Positions 58,212-64,000 of a stretch of 64,000 nt of DNA are shown here, piece after piece (positions within the stretch are counted from its first letter, which is position 1; each line of letters opens with the position of its first letter). The translations under genes were made by a program, and so were the position numbers. This DNA comes from Sphingomonadales bacterium (GTDB lineage Bacteria > Pseudomonadota > Alphaproteobacteria > Sphingomonadales > Sphingomonadaceae). Below the pieces are notes generated by a model that made no database searches, was not told the origin of the DNA, and saw nothing but the letters and a program-made list of their open reading frames with translations. Location: the NCBI GenBank assembly GCA_017309275.1, contig JAFKLT010000040.1:1-64000 (forward strand), written 5' to 3'.

Positions 58212-58547
58212 TCAGGCGCCGGGCGGCTCGGGCCATTCCGGGGCAAAGGGGTCGGCCGTCTCGGGCATGTCGCGCAGCGCCTGGCGATACGTCCGCCACG
58301 CGGGCTGTTCGCTTTCAGGGCGCTCGAACAGCGGCGGATAGTCGCTGGCCGCGAGCCGCGCGTTGCGTTCGGTTCGGAGCGCCGCCAACACCGGGGCGGC
58401 GTCTCTTTCCCAGGCCTCGCCGACCCACCGCCACGGGCCCGCACCCTCCGGCGGATCCGGCAGCGCTTCCCAATCAGGCGCGCCGTACTCGTCAGGGTCG
58501 GCAACGATATGAACCGACCCGGTTTCTGTGTGCAAAAAGGCCGGCAT
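58212..58547 (-). CDS. Tail fibre assembly/chaperone-like protein
   Basis: A 111-residue protein. Its C-terminal half, VLAALRTERNARLAASDYPP...WRTYRQALRDMPETADPFAPEWPEPP, has the RxxRNxxLxxSDY...YRQALRD pattern of phage tail-assembly chaperones. The N-terminal half has a Trp/Pro-rich module (WEALPDPPEGAGPWRWVGE). The ATG overlaps the tail-tip stop. Probably helps fold or mount fibres. Confidence 0.7.
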   Translation of the reverse strand: MPAFLHTETGSVHIVADPDEYGAPDWEALPDPPEGAGPWRWVGEAWERDAAPVLAALRTERNARLAASDYPPLFERPESEQPAWRTYRQALRDMPETADPFAPEWPEPPGA

Positions 58548-61500
58548 CAAATCACCTGTTTCATCGTGGTAAAGCCTGCCGCGCTGCCGATCGAAACGCC
58601 TGTCCGGCTGGCCACCATCTGAATTTCATAGGCAGCGTTCGCCGTCAGGCCGGTCAGGCTGCCGCCCGGATTGACTTCACCGGGGCTGTTTTCGCCTGGC
58701 TCACCGGGAAGATCGGCCGTCTTGAGCGCCGAGCCCGAGCTGGTGAAACCCGAATCCGTCCACGACCCCGCGCCGACAAGGCGGTATTGCAGCTTCGCGG
58801 CGAGTGTCGCGGTGCCGTTCGCGCCACAATAAAATTGGGCATAGCCGCCGATGTTCAGCTTTCCGGTCGACGATGCCGCCAGTACCGTGCCGGGACCGCT
58901 GGACGCGTAGGACCCGCTGCCCCACCACGACGTGGAGCTGAAATTGACGACGACCTGCGCGCCCGAGGCGGGGTCGCGCTGGCGGCTGTGACTCATCTTG
59001 CCTTCGACGACTTGGCCGTCCGACGCGGTAAATCGCCAATTCACGAAGCCGGTGTCGGCCGTCACGTCGTCGATCGTGAAGCCGCCAGAAATGGCGGTGG
59101 CGGTGCAGCCGGAGACAGCAAGGATTGTGACGGTGCCGCCGATCGTCGCCCCCGCCTTCGTCGCATCGATGGCGACGTTGAACGGCAGCACGCTCCCCGC
59201 GCTCTTGATCGTTCCGTCGGCATCAGCAGCGAATTGCTTGCTCGCGGGCACGGCGACGGCGGCGACCGGGCTGATGCCATTCGTGCCGTTCGAGCCGTCC
59301 TGCACCTTTACGATACTGATGCGATCTTGAACGCCAATCGCACCCGACATACGCGCTTCATAGATGAGCCCGTTGGTGGATCGAGCAGTCAACAAGGTTT
59401 GGAATTGAGTGTGGCTCAGAACCAAAGTGTCATTATTCGGAGAGCTTGAAGCCCCGCCAGCCGTCACCAGAGCTGCGGCGCTGACCCAACTGGACGGGCT
59501 TGACCCATCTGCGTTCGACACCCGCCACTCGGTCGTGCCTGCCGTATTTTGCCGAGTGGCGGTGATGGTCGTGGATTGAGCCACAGGCGAGCCCGCCGCG
59601 TCGTAACGAAAGGTTTGATGCGTCGAGGCGACGAAGATCAGGGGCGGCGAGGTGCCATCTGCTCCCGCCGTCCCAGCGGCGGAAAATGAAAGGATGCGCC
59701 CAAAGTGCTTGTTCGCGGTGTAGAGCGAAGAATCGAAGAACAGCGATAGCCCCGCGCCGGGCGAGCTGTTCGTTCCAAGAATAACCGCTGCACCCCCCGC
59801 CGCTGGCTGCTTCGAATAGACGACGAACTTGTCATTATAGGTGATCGTGAAGACGTCTCCGACCGCATAGGTGGAGATGTTGGGGCCGATCGAGCCACTT
59901 TGGATGATCGCGACATTTCCGGACGATGTCAGGTTGATCGCGAAATCAATGCTTGCCCAGTCCGCGTCGGTTGTGGGGTCGGTATTGAGCCCAGCCACCA
60001 AGTCGATACCGGTGCTGTCGACGACGAAGCTGACCGAGGCGCCGCCCTTGAAGCTTTCGGTGGAGTGGATCGAGCCATTCCATCCCGATCCGCCCACCTT
60101 GATAAGTTTGTTGCCGGCAAGAACGGTGTTGGCGTTGAAGTTCGCAAGTCCGAAGTTCGGCGGGCCGCCGTACGGCGCCCAGGCATAGTCAAGGTAGTTC
60201 GTGCTCTCCGTCGCCGTCGTCTTGTTGTACGCTATCCCCTGATAGGTGCGGCCTCCCGGCGAGCCGGGGTTGAAATTGAAATTGCCGTCGGGCGCGTCGG
60301 CATAGGCGTACCAGGTATAACGGGATGCGCCGGGCGCGCCGTCCTGCGCGAATATCCCCGGGGTCGACCATGTGCCGAACGGGGCGGTCCCCGATGTCGG
60401 CGACCTGCTGGCGACGGCCGACGATGCGTATAGCGGGTCCGTGCCAGCTGGAACGCTGCCGATGTCCGCATACCAGTCCGTCGGGGGCGTGGTCGCGCCG
60501 GTCAGATAATTGAAATTACCCCCGGTCGGCGTCGTCGGCGCACTCGCCGACCGCCGGTAGACCGTCTTTTCGATCACGGGCACGTCGTAATAGGCGACCT
60601 CGTCGTTGCCATGGACGCGGTTCGTTATCTCCGCCTCGATCGCCAGCCGCCAGAACGGCGGGGCGATGCCGAGCTGCACGACGCTGGCGACCGGCGGCAA
60701 CGCCGTCCCGTCGGCCGCCAGCGTGCCGATGGCGCTGACCGCCTCCGGCAGCGGGATCGGCAGCACGGTCAGCTTGCCGGTCCATGTGACCAGCGCGACG
60801 GCGTTGATGCTCTGCGCGATCGCCTGAACCACTTCGCGCATGGTCGTCTGCTGCGTCAGGGCCAGCGACATATTCCACGGCCGCGCGACATCGAGCGCAT
60901 CGAGCGCCGCGGTATCGACCTTGCTCAGCTTGCCCGCGCGCGCGGCCAGACGCTTGATCAGCGCCCCCGGCTTGCGCACCCAGCCGCCGCCATCCGCGCC
61001 GCTGTTGCTGCCGCGCACGTCATAGGTCAGCACGCCGGCGCCCGGCGCGCCATGACGGATCAGGCCCGCCGCTTTCGACGTCGCGACATAGCCTGGCGCG
61101 ATCGTCGCGGCATCAAGAGCCGAAAAGCTGGCATAGTCGGCGACGGGCGCGTCGAAGCGCTGCACATTCTCGAACGCCACCTCGACCGCCTCGATCGGGC
61201 CGTCGCTCAACTGCAGGATCGTGTCGATCGCGTCGACCAACACACCCTCGACCATCCGCGGCGCGCCCAGCAGGAATGGCTTTACCTGCCCCTTCATCGC
61301 GGCCTCGCCCTCGGCGCCGCCCGCGCCCGTGTAGGTCCCGAGCAGCGGATCGTCGAGCCAGCGGTCATCGACGCGAAACTCCATCGCGCCGACGCCGTCC
61401 CGTATCGCCGGGTGATTGTCGATCAGCCCGTCGAAGCGCAGGACATAGTCGCCCCACGCGGCACCCAGATCGCCCGACCACCAGCGGATCGAGGCATCGT

Positions 61501-61756
61501 GGAACATCAATCCGGCAAACCCGGGGATGGCCGATATCGAAATATCCGACCGACCCGACGGTGTGACGATATCGCCCGTGAACGCACCGTCGAAAAAGTC
61601 ATAGGCCAGCGTCGGCAACCGCTCGATCGAAGGCCACCAGGTGGCGCCGTTCAAATGACACAGCCGGTCGTCGTCGTGGCTGGCGAGCCGGATCGTCTTT
61701 GCAGACCCGTCGGCGCGCGCGAACGCGTCGATTTGGCACAACCAGGCGGCGGGCAT
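58547..61756 (-). CDS. Tail tip/host-specificity protein
   Basis: A 1069-residue J-like tail tip protein. The N-terminal 400 residues (FDGAFTGDIVTPSGRSDISI, DDRWLDDPLLGTYTGAGGAE, ALTQQTTMREVVQAIAQSIN) resemble siphovirus/GTA tail-hub proteins. Further on are repeated beta modules with SGTAPFGTWSTPGIF and FNFNPGSPGGRTYQG, a lectin-like segment, and Ig/Fn3-like domains at the end (LTGLTANAAYEIQMVASRTG). It lies upstream of the chaperone and after the discoidin-like gene, the usual order for tail morphogenesis. Confidence 0.82.
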   Translation of the reverse strand: MPAAWLCQIDAFARADGSAKTIRLASHDDDRLCHLNGATWWPSIERLPTLAYDFFDGAFTGDIVTPSGRSDISISAIPGFAGLMFHDASIRWWSGDLGAAWGDYVLRFDGLIDNHPAIRDGVGAMEFRVDDRWLDDPLLGTYTGAGGAEGEAAMKGQVKPFLLGAPRMVEGVLVDAIDTILQLSDGPIEAVEVAFENVQRFDAPVADYASFSALDAATIAPGYVATSKAAGLIRHGAPGAGVLTYDVRGSNSGADGGGWVRKPGALIKRLAARAGKLSKVDTAALDALDVARPWNMSLALTQQTTMREVVQAIAQSINAVALVTWTGKLTVLPIPLPEAVSAIGTLAADGTALPPVASVVQLGIAPPFWRLAIEAEITNRVHGNDEVAYYDVPVIEKTVYRRSASAPTTPTGGNFNYLTGATTPPTDWYADIGSVPAGTDPLYASSAVASRSPTSGTAPFGTWSTPGIFAQDGAPGASRYTWYAYADAPDGNFNFNPGSPGGRTYQGIAYNKTTATESTNYLDYAWAPYGGPPNFGLANFNANTVLAGNKLIKVGGSGWNGSIHSTESFKGGASVSFVVDSTGIDLVAGLNTDPTTDADWASIDFAINLTSSGNVAIIQSGSIGPNISTYAVGDVFTITYNDKFVVYSKQPAAGGAAVILGTNSSPGAGLSLFFDSSLYTANKHFGRILSFSAAGTAGADGTSPPLIFVASTHQTFRYDAAGSPVAQSTTITATRQNTAGTTEWRVSNADGSSPSSWVSAAALVTAGGASSSPNNDTLVLSHTQFQTLLTARSTNGLIYEARMSGAIGVQDRISIVKVQDGSNGTNGISPVAAVAVPASKQFAADADGTIKSAGSVLPFNVAIDATKAGATIGGTVTILAVSGCTATAISGGFTIDDVTADTGFVNWRFTASDGQVVEGKMSHSRQRDPASGAQVVVNFSSTSWWGSGSYASSGPGTVLAASSTGKLNIGGYAQFYCGANGTATLAAKLQYRLVGAGSWTDSGFTSSGSALKTADLPGEPGENSPGEVNPGGSLTGLTANAAYEIQMVASRTGVSIGSAAGFTTMKQVI

Positions 61757-61760
61757 CGGA

Positions 61761-62567
61761 TCAGATATCCATCCCGACCATGTTCGCGCGCCATTCCAGA
61801 CCGCCGGGCCGCGCCCATATCGATTCCTGATCGCCGATCAGCGGACCGAAATACATGCGGTTCTGCCGCTGTTCGTGCGCGTCAGGATCGGTGACCAGCG
61901 CGACGCAATCGGTGTTGCCGATCCGCTCCATCAACGGCTGTATCACCGCGTCGATCTTGTCGCGATGCACATGGGGGAAGGTCAGGCCTGTCGTGCGCAG
62001 CTTCGCGCCATAACGGCGCAACAGGACCCCGCGTGACGAAAAGTCGATCTTGCCCAGGTCGCGGACGCCGAACGCGGCGCCGAACTTGAAATTGATGCTC
62101 GGCTGAAAGCGTTTGCCGATGACGACGCGCGCCACGGTGAACACGCTGTTCGACGGCGCGCCCAGCGTAATGCGAATATAGCGGCTCGGCGGCGGAGGGG
62201 AAACCGCCGGGGCCAGCCACAGTGCCTTGCCGCGACCGCTGGTCGGCATCGCCGACCCGGCAAGCAGTTGATCGACCGATCCGACCCATGATCCGCCCGG
62301 AAAGCTGCTTCCCTGTGCGGCCGTCGCGGCCTTGATCTGCATTTGCCATGTCAGCGCGGCCCCGGTCAGGCCGAACAGCGCGATCGTGTCGAACTCGACG
62401 TCGGCGCCAAGGTCGATCGTCAGATATTGCGAGGTCGTCCCGCCATTGCTCTGCCAGGTGACCCCCAGATAATCGTTAGCGACATAGTCGGGCAGGTGCC
62501 CCGCCGCCGACGAGCTGGCGGTCACCGCCACAATTGGCGCCGGGGGCAGAATGATCGCATTGCTCAC
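61761..62567 (-). CDS. Tail protein with discoidin-like domain
   Basis: A 268-residue protein: YLTIDLGADVEFDTIALFGL and SRYIRITLGAPSNSVFTVAR resemble an F5/8 type C (discoidin) carbohydrate-binding fold over about residues 15-150. A C-terminal part follows with RTTGLTFPHVHRDKIDAVIQ and WARPGGLEWRANMVGMDI. A GTG start overlaps the previous stop (GTGA). It may be a distal tail protein that binds a surface glycan. Confidence 0.7.
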   Translation of the reverse strand: MSNAIILPPAPIVAVTASSSAAGHLPDYVANDYLGVTWQSNGGTTSQYLTIDLGADVEFDTIALFGLTGAALTWQMQIKAATAAQGSSFPGGSWVGSVDQLLAGSAMPTSGRGKALWLAPAVSPPPPSRYIRITLGAPSNSVFTVARVVIGKRFQPSINFKFGAAFGVRDLGKIDFSSRGVLLRRYGAKLRTTGLTFPHVHRDKIDAVIQPLMERIGNTDCVALVTDPDAHEQRQNRMYFGPLIGDQESIWARPGGLEWRANMVGMDI

Positions 62568-62929
62568 CCGAACAGCTCCATCGTCGTGGTTTCTTCCTCG
62601 GCATCGATCTGAAGCCGCGCGGCCAGATGCTTGCTCGACACGTCATGTTCGGCGTCGATCAGCATCCAGACGGGCACGCCCGCGTTCAGGTCGGGCCAGA
62701 TCATGGCATCGGCCTGCACCGCAAAGCGCCGACGCCCGGCCACACCGATCAGCGATCGCCGTGCGTCGAGCGCGGTCTGCGCATCGGACGCGGCGTCGAA
62801 CAGGCCCGCCGCCGGCGACGTCCTGCCATCGCGGGCGTGGGGATATGTCGCCTTGATCGCGCTATCGGCAGACTCGACGATCGTCGCGCGGCGCATCGCG
62901 CGCGCGACGTCGGCAACCAGAGCGGGCAT
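62564..62929 (-). CDS. Phage tail protein of unknown function (121 aa)
   Basis: A 121-residue protein (ADVARAMRRATIVESADSAI, ARRSLIGVAGRRRFAVQADA, WPDLNAGVPVWMLIDAEHDV) between the tape-measure and discoidin-like genes, overlapping both. Likely a small distal-tail component. No family recognised. Confidence 0.6.
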   Translation of the reverse strand: MPALVADVARAMRRATIVESADSAIKATYPHARDGRTSPAAGLFDAASDAQTALDARRSLIGVAGRRRFAVQADAMIWPDLNAGVPVWMLIDAEHDVSSKHLAARLQIDAEEETTTMELFG

Positions 62930-64000
62930 CAGACCAGCCGGACGAAGCTGCGCGGATTGCCAATGAAGCCGCTATCGTCGCCGATGACGATCCCGCCGCC
63001 GTTGACGATCTGCATCAGTAAACCGGTCTGATTGTTCAGGATCGCCGCGATATCCGCGGTATTCTTTGCCGTCGCCTCGACGAACGGGTCGCGCGCCTCG
63101 GCCGCCTTCGACTGGCTTTCGCTCTGATCGAGTAGCGCCTGCGTCGCGGTGCGCAGCTCGTCGACGTTGGCGAAATATCCGGACGTGCTGCCGTTCAGCG
63201 AACGGCTGATTTGCAGGAAGCTGTCGGCGGCGGCCAGATATTTGTCGCGGTCGATGCCGGCGATGTCGCCCCGATTGATCGCGTCGAGATAGGGCTGCAG
63301 GTTCGCGCGCGCGTTCGTTTCCTGATCGCGCAACGACAGCGCGCTCGACGGCCCGAAATTCAACCCGTTGATGAACTCGCGCAGATTGTCGTTCGCGGCC
63401 TTCATGATCTCGTCGCGTTCCAGCTGGTACAGCTTTTCGGCGTCGGCCATCTGCTCGGCGGTCGCGGCCCCTTCCTTCAGCGCGGCTATCGTCTTGTCCC
63501 ATTTCTCGTTCAGATCGTCGAGCGCCGCACCCAGCGGGTTAAGGCGGGATTTGAGCAGGTTGGGTATGCTCTCGATCATGCTGGCCTTTTCGATGGCCTT
63601 TTGCAGGTCGCCGCCCGACTGAAGGATGCGCTGCGCCGCCGCGCTGATGCCGCGAATGGCGCCGTCCGACAGCGCGTCACGCACGGCCGCCATGATCGCC
63701 TCTTCCTCGCTCGCGAACGTCAGGACACCGGAGCCTTTCGTCCGGCCCTTGCCCGTCGGATCGACGGTGTATTTCTTCTTCCGCTGGCCGATCGACACGC
63801 TGAAGCTGTTGGCCTCGCCCCCCAACGCGTCTGCGATCTGTGCCAGCGTGTCCTGCACATTGCTGCCCAAGCCCGACACCGACTGCCGCAGACTCTTCGA
63901 TCCCGAATAGGCGGCGTTCTCCGAAATGCTGGTGACGGTCGCGGACCCCTTCGGCGTCTTTTTGAACAGCCCGCCGATCGTTCCGCCGAGCGCGCCGCCG
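62929..64000 (-). CDS. Tail tape-measure protein, C-terminal part (partial)
   Basis: The frame runs open to the right edge, so the N-terminus is missing. The visible 356 residues contain Gly-rich helix breaks (ALGGTIGGLFKK), long helices (IEKASMIESIPNLLKSRLNP, KLYQLERDEIMKAANDNLRE) and a C-terminal ILNNQTGLLMQIVNGGGIV. Position at the head of the tail block and helical composition support a tape-measure protein, which sets tail length. A start near 63879 would be a false one, since the frame continues upstream without a stop. Confidence 0.75.
   Translation of the reverse strand, partial: GGALGGTIGGLFKKTPKGSATVTSISENAAYSGSKSLRQSVSGLGSNVQDTLAQIADALGGEANSFSVSIGQRKKKYTVDPTGKGRTKGSGVLTFASEEEAIMAAVRDALSDGAIRGISAAAQRILQSGGDLQKAIEKASMIESIPNLLKSRLNPLGAALDDLNEKWDKTIAALKEGAATAEQMADAEKLYQLERDEIMKAANDNLREFINGLNFGPSSALSLRDQETNARANLQPYLDAINRGDIAGIDRDKYLAAADSFLQISRSLNGSTSGYFANVDELRTATQALLDQSESQSKAAEARDPFVEATAKNTADIAAILNNQTGLLMQIVNGGGIVIGDDSGFIGNPRSFVRLV

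Larger units (their letters stand above)
47969..64000. mobile_element. Left part of a siphovirus-like prophage (partial)
   Basis: From the tRNA junction to the right edge nearly all genes are phage-like: a polysaccharide-modifying cargo (48.8-52.1 kb) and a continuous minus-strand block from tape-measure end through tail tip, lysis genes and fibre. Most neighbours overlap by ATGA. The cargo genes are visibly lower in GC than the chromosome. Integrase, repressor, head genes and right attachment site are not in the window, so completeness and activity cannot be judged. The 240 bases right of the junction hold no recognisable gene. Confidence 0.85.

Overview
The window looks like a piece of a Sphingomonadales chromosome, most like Sphingopyxis or a close relative. 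The grounds are high-GC coding with strong GC3, an 85-residue AtpC, the NDUFA12/DUF2155/DUF192/RecX neighbourhood, a TonB-receptor-led catabolic cluster and REP-like palindromes containing gtcatcccgga. Genus is inferred; no 16S or marker set is present.

Layout. (1) 1-10.5 kb is core genome: the end of the ATP synthase operon (atpD', atpC), a solitary CpaF/TadA ATPase, a periplasmic methyltransferase, aat overlapping a DUF2155 gene in antisense, NDUFA12, DUF192, recX, an orphan fatty acyl-AMP ligase and a GGDEF-EAL membrane protein. (2) 10.6-18 kb is an envelope/secretion region. Its centre is a same-strand trio: a collagen-like lipoprotein, a ShlB/FhaC-type outer-membrane translocator and an exported CHAT protease. 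I see no classical TpsA substrate. (3) 17.9-28.1 kb is housekeeping and stress: hemerythrin, RluE-like pseudouridine synthase, typA, MTA/SAH nucleosidase, a REP-rich AT-richer patch with an LRR/Cys protein, a bile-acid:Na symporter family protein, a TelA/XpaC-like pair, and an ECF sigma locus. (4) 28.4-47.7 kb is a dense catabolic cluster: FAD oxidoreductase, TauD-type dioxygenase, Baeyer-Villiger-type monooxygenase, two acyl-CoA synthetases, crotonase, TonB receptor, SDR, SMP-30 lactonase, IclR regulator, alpha/beta hydrolase, MFS transporter, two acyl-CoA dehydrogenases, DUF3237 and an NTF2-like protein. Together they suggest uptake, oxygenation, ring opening, CoA activation and beta-oxidation of an alicyclic or terpenoid/steroid-like compound. 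The substrate is not determined. (5) From 47.93 kb to the right edge is the left part of a siphovirus-like prophage next to a truncated tRNA-Gly(CCC).

The prophage has a tail-to-lysis block on the minus strand with mostly ATGA-type gene overlaps. It ends in a 1015-residue fibre with a glycosidase-like segment. Beyond it, next to the attachment site, lies a cargo set of two glycosyltransferases and an SGNH acetylesterase-like protein, which suggests that the phage alters the host surface polysaccharide. The integrase, head genes and other attachment site lie outside the window.

The most unusual items are the collagen/TPS-translocator/CHAT locus, the fibre with its paired polysaccharide cargo, the broken tRNA junction, a Baeyer-Villiger enzyme with the fingerprint His changed to Leu, a crotonase lacking one catalytic Glu, and a recurrent TGTGAT-type operator-like motif in the catabolic intergenic regions.
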